DNA from: an uncultured Gemmatimonadota bacterium
Lineage (GTDB): Bacteria; Gemmatimonadota; Gemmatimonadetes; Gemmatimonadales; GWC2-71-9
Assembly (NCBI GenBank): GCA_946479825.1
Contig: CAMLHU010000046.1
Span: 1 to 10,724, forward strand
Length of the DNA stretch: 10,724 bases
Direction: 5' to 3'
Made by a program: the position numbers and the translations under genes. The number at the start of each line of letters is the position of its first letter. Within the stretch, counting starts at the first letter, position 1. Positions 1-6,549 of this stretch are shown in pieces. Below the pieces are notes generated by a model that was not told the origin of the DNA, did no database searches, and saw only the letters and a list, made by a program, of their open reading frames with translations.

Positions 1-414
1 GAGGGCACGCTCTCCCCCGACGGCCGGTGGATGGCGTACCTGAGCGATGAGACCGGCCGCTTCGAGGTGTACGTGCAGCCCTTCCCGGGCGGCGCCAAGA
101 CCCTCGTGTCGCAGGGAGGCGGGATCGAGGTCCGCTGGGGGCCGGACGGGCGGACGCTCTACTACGACGGCCTGGAGAACGGGCGGCCGACCTTGATCGA
201 GGCGACGGTCCGGACCTCGCCCGATTTCGCCGTGGTGAAGCGGACGCCGCTCTTCGACGCCTCCGACTTCGAGCCGGCCTCGCCGCACGCCAACTGGGAC
301 GTCTCGCCCGACGGGACCCACTTCGTGATGGCGCACCAGGCCCCGTTCAACACCCTGGCCGTCGTGCTTGGCGGGACCGAGGAGGTCCGCCGCCACGCTG
401 CCGCCGCCCGCTGA
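1..414 (+). CDS. C-terminal part of a TolB/WD40-like beta-propeller protein, probably a Ser/Thr protein kinase (5' end outside window)
   Basis: The frame is open from base 1 to the TGA at 412-414, giving 137 visible residues. The first ATG at base 31 is internal. What is seen: propeller-blade motifs SPDGRWMAYLSDETG, WGPDGRTLYY and WDVSPDGTHFVM, each the 'SPDGxxiay' strand signature of TolB/WD40-like repeats, plus the phrase EVYVQPFPGG. From family knowledge, this wording and a tail of the type 'vVLnwteElrrr' are typical of membrane Ser/Thr kinases that carry a propeller behind the transmembrane helix and are very numerous in Gemmatimonadota and Acidobacteria. Here the tail reads LAVVLGGTEEVRR. 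The kinase domain itself is not in the window, so kinase identity is inferred. The inference is helped by the PP2C phosphatase whose ATG overlaps this stop codon. A stand-alone TolB-like or peptidase-associated propeller is the alternative. Confidence 0.8.
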   Translation, partial: EGTLSPDGRWMAYLSDETGRFEVYVQPFPGGAKTLVSQGGGIEVRWGPDGRTLYYDGLENGRPTLIEATVRTSPDFAVVKRTPLFDASDFEPASPHANWDVSPDGTHFVMAHQAPFNTLAVVLGGTEEVRRHAAAAR

Positions 415-1268
415 TGACCACGACCCCCGCGCGCCGCCCCGACGACGACGAGATCGAGGTCTTCGGTCTCTCGCACCCGGGCAAGGTGCGTCCCGACAAC
501 CAGGACCATTTCCTCGTCGCCTCGCTCCACAAGCGGCTCACCATCCACCAGACCAACCTGGGCGAGGTCGAGCGCCGCCCCCTGGCCGACCAGCGGCTGG
601 CCTACATCGCGATGGTGGCCGACGGCGTGGGCGGCGCGGCGGGCGGCCGCGAGGCGAGCGCCACCGCGCTCGACGTGGCCACGACCTACCTCCTCGAGGG
701 CGTGGACTGCTACACCCGCGCCGACGCCGAGGAGTCGGCCTTCACCGCGGCGCTGCAGGACGCGGCGATGCGGGCCCACGCCGAGGTCCAGCGGCGGGCC
801 CAGGCCAGCGGCGGCGCGCGGATGGCGACGACGCTCACCCTCTGGTTCGGTGTCTGGCCCTGGTACTATCTGCTGCAGGTGGGCGACAGCCGCTATTATC
901 TGTATCGCGACGGCCGCCTGTCGCAGCTCACCCGTGACCAGACGATGGCGCAGGACCTGGTGGACCAGGGGGTCTGGACCCGCGCGGCCGGCGAGAAGTC
1001 CCGCCTCGCCAACGTGCTGTCGAGCGCCATCGGCGGTGAGACCACCACGCCCGTCGTCACCCGCCTGCGCGCCGACTGGAACAACGTCCACCTGCTCTGC
1101 TCCGACGGGCTCACCAAGCACGTGAGCGACGAACGGATCGCCGAACGGCTGGCGCAGATGACCACCGCCCGCGAGGTGGCCGAGGGGCTCCTGCAGGACG
1201 CCCTCGACGGCGGTGGCAGCGACAACATCAGCATCATCGTGGGGTGGGCCCGCCCCAAGCGCCCCTGA
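414..1268 (+). CDS. PP2C-family Ser/Thr protein phosphatase
   Basis: A 284-residue cytoplasmic PP2C (PPM) phosphatase that would remove phosphate from Ser/Thr residues using two metal ions. Metal-site and fold motifs occur in the canonical order: RPDNQD at 26-31, ADGVGG at 69-74, GDSR at 157-160, SDGL at 230-233 and GGSDNIS at 267-273. The aspartates expected to bind the metals are therefore present. Length matches bacterial PrpC/PstP catalytic domains without a membrane anchor. Between the first two motifs there is a stretch of about 25 residues (VASLHK to ADQRLAY) longer than in PrpC-type enzymes. The start is ATG 414, overlapping the upstream TGA as TGATG. No Shine-Dalgarno is visible, so translation is probably coupled to the upstream gene. 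The kinase/phosphatase pairing suggests that it reverses the neighbouring kinase's modifications. The family call is firm; the substrate is unknown. Confidence 0.95.
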   Translation: MTTTPARRPDDDEIEVFGLSHPGKVRPDNQDHFLVASLHKRLTIHQTNLGEVERRPLADQRLAYIAMVADGVGGAAGGREASATALDVATTYLLEGVDCYTRADAEESAFTAALQDAAMRAHAEVQRRAQASGGARMATTLTLWFGVWPWYYLLQVGDSRYYLYRDGRLSQLTRDQTMAQDLVDQGVWTRAAGEKSRLANVLSSAIGGETTTPVVTRLRADWNNVHLLCSDGLTKHVSDERIAERLAQMTTAREVAEGLLQDALDGGGSDNISIIVGWARPKRP

Positions 1269-1294
1269 CCGGCGCCGCCTCACTTCCTTCCATC

Positions 1295-1298
1295 GGAG
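1295..1298 (+). promoter_or_regulatory. Ribosome binding site deciding the lipoprotein start
   Basis: GGAG five bases upstream of GTG 1304. This favours the GTG over the upstream in-frame ATG at 1244, which lies inside the phosphatase gene and would give a long, non-signal-like N-terminus. Confidence 0.55.
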
Positions 1299-1303
1299 CG
1301 ACC

Positions 1304-1765
1304 GTGCGGATCGTCCGCGTTCTTCCCCTCCTCCTGCTCACCGCCGCCTGCTTCCGCGGCTCCGCCGAGAACCCGAAGCCGGGCGACGCGGCGCTCCTGA
1401 CCGGCGCCTGGACGCTCACCGCCCATCGGGCCGGCGACAGCGATATCGTCGCCACGGTCACGCTTTTGCCGAGCGCCCCCGACGACAAGAGCGTCCCGGC
1501 CTCGCTCCGCGGCGGGACGCTCGAAGGGGGGTTCGTCATCACCGCCCACGGCTGGCTGCCGAGCCCGCCCAACGACACCGGTGTGTCGGCCCTCATCGAG
1601 TCCGACAGCGCGGTGATCGTCTATCTCCGGCTCCAGGGGCGCTGCACTGACTGCGGCAACCTCGGCTTTTCCGGCAAGTACCTCGACGGCAAGGTGACCG
1701 GCCACTGGAGCCAGGAACTCACGACCCACCCGGCGCAGGGAGATTTCGTGATGGTGAAAAGGTAG
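1304..1765 (+). CDS. Small predicted lipoprotein, unknown function
   Basis: 153 residues from a GTG start at 1304. The frame is open further upstream, to an ATG at 1244 inside the phosphatase gene. I prefer GTG 1304 because GGAG at 1295-1298 lies five bases before it and because it places a clean signal peptide at the N-terminus (RIVRVLPLLLLTAAC). Cys16 after TAA is a plausible lipidation site, with a somewhat loose lipobox (Thr at -3). The mature part is beta-rich and lipocalin-like in rhythm: LTGAWTLTAHR near the start, GTLEGGFVIT in the middle, and FSGKYLDGKVTGHWSQE and QGDFVMVKR at the end. A CTDC cysteine pair occurs at 114-117. I do not recognise a named family. It follows the phosphatase by 35 bases and may share its transcript. 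Confidence 0.75.
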   Translation: MRIVRVLPLLLLTAACFRGSAENPKPGDAALLTGAWTLTAHRAGDSDIVATVTLLPSAPDDKSVPASLRGGTLEGGFVITAHGWLPSPPNDTGVSALIESDSAVIVYLRLQGRCTDCGNLGFSGKYLDGKVTGHWSQELTTHPAQGDFVMVKR

Positions 1766-1805
1766 GCCTCACCCCCTGGCCCCCTCTCCTCATACGAGGA
1801 GAGGG
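1765..1805. repeat. REP-like palindromic repeat, copy 1
   Basis: A 41-base unit that recurs exactly 53 bases downstream. It consists of a pyrimidine-rich lead (GGCCTCACCCCCTGGCC) followed by a perfect 10-bp hairpin, CCCTCTCCTC (1782-1791), loop ATAC, GAGGAGAGGG (1796-1805). It begins on the last base of the lipoprotein stop codon. Similar CTCACCCCC..CCCCTCTCC...GGAGAGGGG elements are scattered through many GC-rich bacterial genomes, which is family knowledge and was not checked here. As RNA the hairpin could protect or end the upstream transcript, but no U-tract follows. Confidence 0.85.
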
Positions 1806-1817
1806 CTTAGGGCTTAG

Positions 1818-1860
1818 GGCCTCACCCCCTGGCCCCCTCTCCTCATACGAGGAGAGGGGG
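1818..1860. repeat. REP-like palindromic repeat, copy 2
   Basis: Identical to copy 1 over 41 bases and extended by GG, which lengthens the hairpin stem to 12 bp (1833-1844 with 1849-1860, loop ATAC at 1845-1848). The two copies are separated by a 12-base linker. From 1803 the sequence GGGCTTA is tandemly repeated twice and runs into a third GGG, which suggests slippage or serial insertion. The purine arm ends two bases before the trmO-frame ATG at 1862 and supplies GGAG at 1851-1854 at a Shine-Dalgarno distance. Confidence 0.85.
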
Positions 1861-1882
1861 AATGCGATCCAGAGGTGCGAAG

Positions 1883-2329
1883 ATGGATTTCCGACCGATC
1901 GGGCGGATCCGGAGCCCGTACACTGATGTGAGCCAGGTGCCGCGCGGCGCGGGGGCGCGGCACGAGGCCGAGGGGACGATCGAGCTCCTCCCCGAGTTCG
2001 CCGCGGGGCTCACCGACATCGACGGGTTTTCGCACCTCTACGTGCTCTGGGTGTTCGACCGCTCGGAAGGGTACGACCTTTTCTCGACGCCCCCCACCGC
2101 CGACCGTCCGCACGGCGTCTTCTCCACCCGCTCCCCCCGCCGCCCCAACCCCATCGGCCTCACGGTGGTCCGCCTCCTCGGCCACGACGGCGCCACCCTC
2201 CGCGTCCACGGCGTGGACATGCTCGACGGCACGCCCGTGCTCGACATCAAGCCGTACCTGAGCAGCATCCCGTTGGCAGAGATCCGGCGGGGCTGGATGG
2301 ATCCCGTTCGCGGCCCGTCCGACCGCTGA
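1883..2329 (+). CDS. trmO: tRNA (N6-threonylcarbamoyladenosine37-N6)-methyltransferase, TrmO/TsaA family (short form)
   Basis: TrmO methylates N6 of the t6A37 base in ANN-decoding tRNAs (notably tRNA-Thr) with SAM, using an unusual beta-barrel fold. The 148 residues span the TsaA/UPF0066 domain: PIGRIRSPYTD at 5-15, GTIEL at 31-35, FSHLYVLWVF at 49-58, GVFSTRSPRRPNPIGLT at 78-94 and DMLDGTPVLDIKPY at 112-125. The last two blocks are the family signature. E. coli TrmO has a C-terminal extra domain (about 235 residues in total) that is absent here; single-domain forms are common in other bacteria. I chose ATG 1883 because family members usually begin just before the PIGxIRSP block and AGAGGTG (1871-1877) lies just upstream. 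An in-frame ATG at 1862, served by the repeat-derived GGAG, would add seven residues. It is convergent with the next gene, with 20 bases between the stop codons. Confidence 0.92.
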   Translation: MDFRPIGRIRSPYTDVSQVPRGAGARHEAEGTIELLPEFAAGLTDIDGFSHLYVLWVFDRSEGYDLFSTPPTADRPHGVFSTRSPRRPNPIGLTVVRLLGHDGATLRVHGVDMLDGTPVLDIKPYLSSIPLAEIRRGWMDPVRGPSDR

Positions 2330-2349
2330 CCCACTGACCCCCGCCCCCC

Positions 2350-3687
2350 TCACCGCTCCCCGAACTTCGTCTCCAGCTCCACCCCGCACGCCCGCAGGAA
2401 CGGCGTCGGCAGCTCGCCGCCGGCGAAGATGAACACCTGGCTGTTCGGGAGCCGGCCCACGGCGCCGCTCGCCTCGCGATAGACCACCTCGGTGCTGGTG
2501 ATCTCGGTCAGGTTGGTCTGCCAGAGAGGATGGACCCTGCCGGTCCGGATCGCCTCGCCGATCCGCTGCTGGTTCCCCGCCTTGATCCGGCTGAACTGCG
2601 CCTGCCGATACGAGAGGTGCACCACGTTCCCGGGCTGGTCGGCGAGGGCGATCGCCGCCTCCACGGCGGAGTCGCCGCCGCCCACGACGACGATGCGGTC
2701 GCCGCGATAGGCTTCGGGCTCGAGCAGCGAGTAGCTCACCTTGGGGAGCGACTCCCCCGGCACGCCAAGCTTGCGCGGGATCCCCCGCCGGCCGATGGCC
2801 AGGATCACGTGGCGCCCCCGGTAGCTCCCCTTGCTGGTCGTCACGGTGAACCCGCCGCCCGGGGCGGGATCCACCTTCTGCACCAGCTCCTCCGTGGCGA
2901 TGGCGATCCCGGTCTTTGCGATCACCTCCTGCCAGACTTCCACCAGCCGCTCCTTGGGGATCTCCGTCTCGCGGAGCTTCCCGTAGCCCGGGATCTCCAT
3001 CGGCTGGGTCATCACGATCTTCTTCCGCGGGTAGTACCGCACCGTCCCGCCCACGTCCTCCCGCTCGATGGTCCGGAACGACAGGCCCAGGCGCTGGCAA
3101 TGGAGCGAGGCGCTGAGTCCCGCCGGCCCTGCCCCGACGATCACCACGTCGAGCATCGCCGCGCCGTCGGCGGCCCGGTGCCGCCCCCCGCCCGACCGCC
3201 GCTTGGCGATCCCCTGCACACACTGCTTTCCCTGCTCGAACGCGTTGCGGATGAGGCCCATCCCGCCGAGCTCCCCGACGATGAAGAGCCCGGGCACGTT
3301 GGTCTCGAAGTTGCCCTGCACCCGCGGCAGCTCGACGCCGCGGGTCGCGGTGCCGAACACCAGCGTGATCGCCTGCACCGGGCAGGCGCGTTCGCAGAGC
3401 CCGTGGCCCACGCACCGCGCGGCGGCGATCACCTGCGCCTGGCCGTGGCTCAGCCCCAGCACGTCCCCCTCCGGACACACCGACACGCACGCGCCGGTCC
3501 CGATGCACGCGCCGGGGTGCACCACCGGGTGCAGCGACACCGGTTCGTGCAGCCCGTACCGCTCGGCCTGCGCCGCGGCCTCCCGCGCCCGGCGTTCCAG
3601 CCGGCGGGCGCGCCAGACGAACGGCAGCACCGCCAGCACGACCAGGCCGGCGGCGACGCCGAGGATGATGAGGGTGTCCTGGTCCAT
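2350..3687 (-). CDS. Membrane-anchored ferredoxin/FAD NAD(P)-type oxidoreductase with permuted flavoprotein domain
   Basis: 445 residues, last gene of the minus-strand operon. In order: one transmembrane helix (about 6-24) followed by WRARRLERRAR, so the rest should face the cytoplasm; two ferredoxin-like motifs, C61-x5-C67-x3-C71-P and C92-x5-C98-x3-C102-P; a segment at 127-155 (FETNVPGLFIVGELGG...EQGK) that normally ends thioredoxin-reductase-like flavoproteins; the FAD Rossmann motif VIVGAGPAGL at 182-191; the NAD(P) Rossmann motif VVVGGGDSAVEAA at 333-345; and FIFAGGELPTPFLRACGV at 419-436. Thr64 and His95 stand where the second cysteine of each CxxCxxCxxxCP motif is expected. No CxxC redox pair follows the FAD site, so a disulfide reductase is unlikely. 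The probable role is to pass electrons between NAD(P)H and the membrane cytochrome encoded by the first gene of the operon. ATG 3687 follows the upstream TGA with no gap and has no Shine-Dalgarno, which implies coupled translation. Confidence 0.85.
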   Translation of the reverse strand: MDQDTLIILGVAAGLVVLAVLPFVWRARRLERRAREAAAQAERYGLHEPVSLHPVVHPGACIGTGACVSVCPEGDVLGLSHGQAQVIAAARCVGHGLCERACPVQAITLVFGTATRGVELPRVQGNFETNVPGLFIVGELGGMGLIRNAFEQGKQCVQGIAKRRSGGGRHRAADGAAMLDVVIVGAGPAGLSASLHCQRLGLSFRTIEREDVGGTVRYYPRKKIVMTQPMEIPGYGKLRETEIPKERLVEVWQEVIAKTGIAIATEELVQKVDPAPGGGFTVTTSKGSYRGRHVILAIGRRGIPRKLGVPGESLPKVSYSLLEPEAYRGDRIVVVGGGDSAVEAAIALADQPGNVVHLSYRQAQFSRIKAGNQQRIGEAIRTGRVHPLWQTNLTEITSTEVVYREASGAVGRLPNSQVFIFAGGELPTPFLRACGVELETKFGER

Positions 3688-5244
3688 TCAGAACGAGTAC
3701 CAGAGCCCGGCCGAGACGCCGGAGCTCTGGAGGAAGCGGCCCACCTGCTGGCGGAGTCGGGCCGAGAACTGGGTCCGCGCGCCGAGCGGCATCCGGGCGG
3801 CGAGCTCAACGGCGTGCGACAGGGTGGTCGTGCCGCTGAAGGCGCTGCGGTAGAACTGATAGGTCAGGTCGAGGTCGGTGGAACCGAACCGCCGGGTCAC
3901 CGACGGCGAGAGCAGCAGCCCGTCCGACTGCGAGTCGGTCCACCAGGTGGCGGAGAGCGCACCCCCCACGCCACCGACGCGACTCGAACGCCGCGAGGCG
4001 GAGGCACTCACGGCCCATTGGTCGGAAAGGCCCGGCTGGCGGCTGGTGCTCACGTCGGCATAGACGCTCGTCAGCCCCGACCAGACCGAGAACCCCGCGT
4101 TGACCTGGTCGCGCCGGAAGGGGATCACGCTCGTGACCGGCCCCAGCAGGTACGGCTGGCGGATGGTGTAGCCGGCGTAGACGGTCCCGGCGCGCCCCAC
4201 CTGGGTGGAGAGCCGGCCGAGGAACTGGGTGACCACCCAGCGCCCGGACTCCGGATTCCGGTCCACCTGGATGGTGTTGGTGAGGCCGAGCCGGCCGGCC
4301 CGGAGGTCCTGCGCCACCCCCGCGAGCGTGTGGACGGGGGTGGTGTCGGTCGGGAATACCCGTGTCACCGACAGGCTGGTCCGGTACCGCACCGATCCGC
4401 GACCTGCGCGCGCGTGCGCGAACGCGGCCACCTTGGGATACCGCCCGCTCGGCCCGCCGTTGCCGAGGTCGGGTTCGAAGCCCGCCAGCACCCCGACGCC
4501 GAACGACTCCCGGCCCCGGTGCAGCAGCACGCCGTCCCAGTAGCCGCTGAAATACTCGTACGGATCGTAGAACCGCCCCAGCTCGAGTTCGAACGACCCA
4601 CTGCGGCGATAGAGCGCCGCCTCGTATACCTGTACCAGGGTGGCCGGCGCCACCACGTCCCCGGTGCTGCTCCGCTGAGTGGCTCGGCCCCCCGCGCGGA
4701 ACTCGAAGCCTCCCGGCAGCCCCTGGAGCCGGTAGCGGACCCCGACCGAGGGCGAGGTGAAATTGCGCTCGACCAGCTGGGGATCGGCGCCGAGCCCGGT
4801 GGTGCGGGTCTGGAGGTAGTCGAGGTCGAGCGAAAGACTCCCGTCGGCACGGAGCGTCCGCCGCGGTGGCGGTGCGCCCGCGGGCGCCGGGCCGGCCACC
4901 GGCACGGCGCTCACCGGCTCCGCCGGCCGAAGCGCGTGACGGATCGTGACGGCCAGCGTGTCACCCCGCGTGAGCGAGTACGGGGCCCCGAGGAACGCGA
5001 CCACCGACCGGTCGCTCGTGCTCGCGACCACGAGCAGCGGCCCCGCCGCCTCGCCGGCCGGCACCCGTCGCACGTCGAGCGTGTCGCCACCGCGCATCCC
5101 GGCCGCGGCGCCGCCGCTCAGGTACACGTTCCCGCCCGCCAGGTACTGGACCACCACGCGGGCCGAATCCTGGGCCGCGGCCGGCGCGGCATCCATCGCA
5201 GCGCCGACCACCCCGAGCGTGAGGAGCCGGAGCACCGCGCGCAT
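3688..5244 (-). CDS. Outer-membrane beta-barrel protein of the cytochrome operon
   Basis: 518 residues. The signal peptide is MRAVLRLLTLGVVGAA...APAAAQ, cleaved near residue 25. Residues about 35-105 form a small beta domain with paired 'GD-TL-V' motifs (YLSGGAAAGMRGGDTLDVRR and SLTRGDTLAV). A Pro/Ala-rich linker (107-128) leads to a region of alternating polar and hydrophobic strands, about 131-518, with frequent aromatic girdle residues and a terminal Phe (WYSF), the usual ending for BAM-inserted outer-membrane proteins. No CXXCH motif, TonB box or plug domain is visible. In MtrB-like systems a barrel sheathes the multiheme cytochrome; this barrel (about 390 residues) is shorter than MtrB, and I see no MtrB sequence signature. 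Its place in the operon makes a sheath or porin for the adjacent cytochromes the best inference. The start overlaps the upstream stop (TGATG). The frame stays open far upstream of ATG 5244, but that extension is antisense-like shadow across the cytochrome gene. Confidence 0.8.
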   Translation of the reverse strand: MRAVLRLLTLGVVGAAMDAAPAAAQDSARVVVQYLAGGNVYLSGGAAAGMRGGDTLDVRRVPAGEAAGPLLVVASTSDRSVVAFLGAPYSLTRGDTLAVTIRHALRPAEPVSAVPVAGPAPAGAPPPRRTLRADGSLSLDLDYLQTRTTGLGADPQLVERNFTSPSVGVRYRLQGLPGGFEFRAGGRATQRSSTGDVVAPATLVQVYEAALYRRSGSFELELGRFYDPYEYFSGYWDGVLLHRGRESFGVGVLAGFEPDLGNGGPSGRYPKVAAFAHARAGRGSVRYRTSLSVTRVFPTDTTPVHTLAGVAQDLRAGRLGLTNTIQVDRNPESGRWVVTQFLGRLSTQVGRAGTVYAGYTIRQPYLLGPVTSVIPFRRDQVNAGFSVWSGLTSVYADVSTSRQPGLSDQWAVSASASRRSSRVGGVGGALSATWWTDSQSDGLLLSPSVTRRFGSTDLDLTYQFYRSAFSGTTTLSHAVELAARMPLGARTQFSARLRQQVGRFLQSSGVSAGLWYSF

Positions 5245-6548
5245 CAGTTGGTCCGGCCCTGCGGGTGGCAGGAGTAGCAGGCCTGGCTGTTGTAGCTGTA
5301 GCCCGACACCCCCGTATGGTGCGAGTCGGTCGTGGCCTGGTCGTGGGTGTGGCACGAGAGGCAGGTAAAGGCTGCGTAGTTCGACGGCGTCGTGTGGCAG
5401 GTGGCGCAGCTGCTCCACTGCCCGGCGTGGGCGCCGGAGTAGATCGGGAAGAACTGCGCGTCGTGGTCGCGGAAGCTCGCGCCGGACCACGAGCTCGCGG
5501 TGTGGCAGGTGAGACAGGTGGTCGGGAACCCCGAGCCGGTGTGCGCCTGGTCGTAGTCGGGCTGGTGGCAGGTGATGCAGTCGTTCTGGCTCGACGGAGT
5601 CCAGCGCGGCTGGAACGAGCCGGCGACGTGACACGCCGAGCAGGCGAGCGCGGTGTGCGCCCCGATCAGCGTGAACTTCCCTCCGGTCGCCGCCCCGTGA
5701 TCGAAGGTGGTGTTCCAGGTGTTCACGGTGTGACAGGTGAGGCACGTGGTGGGGAACCCGCTCCCGCCGTGCTGCCGGTCGTAGTCGGCCTGGTGGCACG
5801 CAACGCAGTCGTTCTGCCCGCTCGGCGTCCACTTGAGCGTGCCCGACGGCGGGACGTGGCAGGAGGCGCACCGGAGCTGCGCGTGCGCGCCGAGCAGGGC
5901 GAACTTGCCGGCGCTCGCGGCGAGGTGGTCGAACGTCACCCCGCCCTGCCAGGTGAGGTCGCCGTGGCAGCGGCGGCAATCCTTTGGGAACCCGGCGGTG
6001 ACGTGGTCCACCGTCGTGGCCCCCTCGTAGTCCTTCCGGTGACAGGAGTAACACTCCCGATCGAGCGCGGTGAACGCGCCGTTCCGCGCGTCGGTGTGGC
6101 AGGCGGAGCAGGCCAGCTGCAGGTGGGCGCCGGTGAGCGGGAATCCGGTCCGCACGTGGAGGCCGATCCCGTTGACGTCGCGGAACCGCGTGGGCGCGTG
6201 GCAGGTGGCGCAGTCGGGGCCGAGCTTGCCCTGGTGGACGTCCACGTGGCACGAGCCACAGTCGGTGGGCGCGAGCTTCGGCTCGTCGAACTTCGCGTCC
6301 AGGTGACACCGTTGGCACGCGGCGCGGGCGTGCTGGCCCTGCAGCGGGAACCGGGTCTGGCGGTCGTGGTCGAAGGCGAGCGGGGTCCGGAGCGGCTTCC
6401 ACGCGGCGTTCGTGTGGCAGTCGGTGCAGTCGAGCCCCGCCGGCAGGGCGCCGTGCGGGCTCCGGCTCCGGTCCTGCGCCGCGGCTCCCCGGGCCGCCAG
6501 GAGCAGCAGCACCAGGGGCCACGCGGCAACGCGGCAGGCGGATCGCAT
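5244..6548 (-). CDS. Periplasmic or secreted 16-haem c-type cytochrome
   Basis: 434 residues with a signal peptide (MRSACRVAAWPLVLLLLAARGAAAQ) and 16 CXXCH haem-attachment motifs, beginning at residues 41, 78, 97, 113, 147, 166, 191, 227, 248, 269, 303, 324, 345, 381, 396 and 424. That is about one haem per 26 mature residues, a density typical of multiheme electron wires. Many extra His residues (FDH, GAH, DYDxxH) are potential distal ligands, suggesting mainly bis-His low-spin haems. Residues 206-281 and 282-357 are tandem copies with identical haem spacing. Hemes 3-5 follow the same spacing pattern as the triheme modules of the upstream 17-haem protein, so the two cytochromes are related. 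The best general label is the cytochrome c3/doubled-CXXCH family; I recognise no named protein. ATG 6548 has GGAGGG at 6556-6561 and lies one base after the upstream TGA. Confidence 0.93.
   Translation of the reverse strand: MRSACRVAAWPLVLLLLAARGAAAQDRSRSPHGALPAGLDCTDCHTNAAWKPLRTPLAFDHDRQTRFPLQGQHARAACQRCHLDAKFDEPKLAPTDCGSCHVDVHQGKLGPDCATCHAPTRFRDVNGIGLHVRTGFPLTGAHLQLACSACHTDARNGAFTALDRECYSCHRKDYEGATTVDHVTAGFPKDCRRCHGDLTWQGGVTFDHLAASAGKFALLGAHAQLRCASCHVPPSGTLKWTPSGQNDCVACHQADYDRQHGGSGFPTTCLTCHTVNTWNTTFDHGAATGGKFTLIGAHTALACSACHVAGSFQPRWTPSSQNDCITCHQPDYDQAHTGSGFPTTCLTCHTASSWSGASFRDHDAQFFPIYSGAHAGQWSSCATCHTTPSNYAAFTCLSCHTHDQATTDSHHTGVSGYSYNSQACYSCHPQGRTN
5478..5933 (-). repeat. In-frame tandem duplication of a 76-residue triheme unit within the 16-haem cytochrome
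   Basis: Two adjacent 228-base units (5706-5933 and 5478-5705) encode residues 206-281 and 282-357. The three CXXCH motifs in each sit exactly 76 residues apart (227/303, 248/324, 269/345). Shared blocks are GKFxLxGAH, WTPSxQNDC, CHQxDYDxxH and SGFPTTCLTCHT. The last block is identical in both copies, which points to a recent duplication or gene conversion. Confidence 0.9.
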
Positions 6549-6549
6549 G

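Noticed and set aside
1814..3508. 564-codon minus-strand open frame over trmO and the flavoprotein
   Set aside because: Shadow of the flavoprotein in a different frame, with low-complexity Arg/Gly/Ala sequence.
2530..5277. 915-codon open frame on the + strand
   Set aside because: It lies antisense to two well-supported genes, has the Arg/Pro/His/Gly-rich composition expected of a GC-driven shadow frame, and shows no recognisable domain.
5245..6522. Upstream extension of the barrel frame, which would make a 944-residue protein
   Set aside because: The extension overlaps the 16-haem cytochrome in another frame and is Arg/Pro-rich. A clear signal peptide begins at ATG 5244, overlapping the upstream stop codon.
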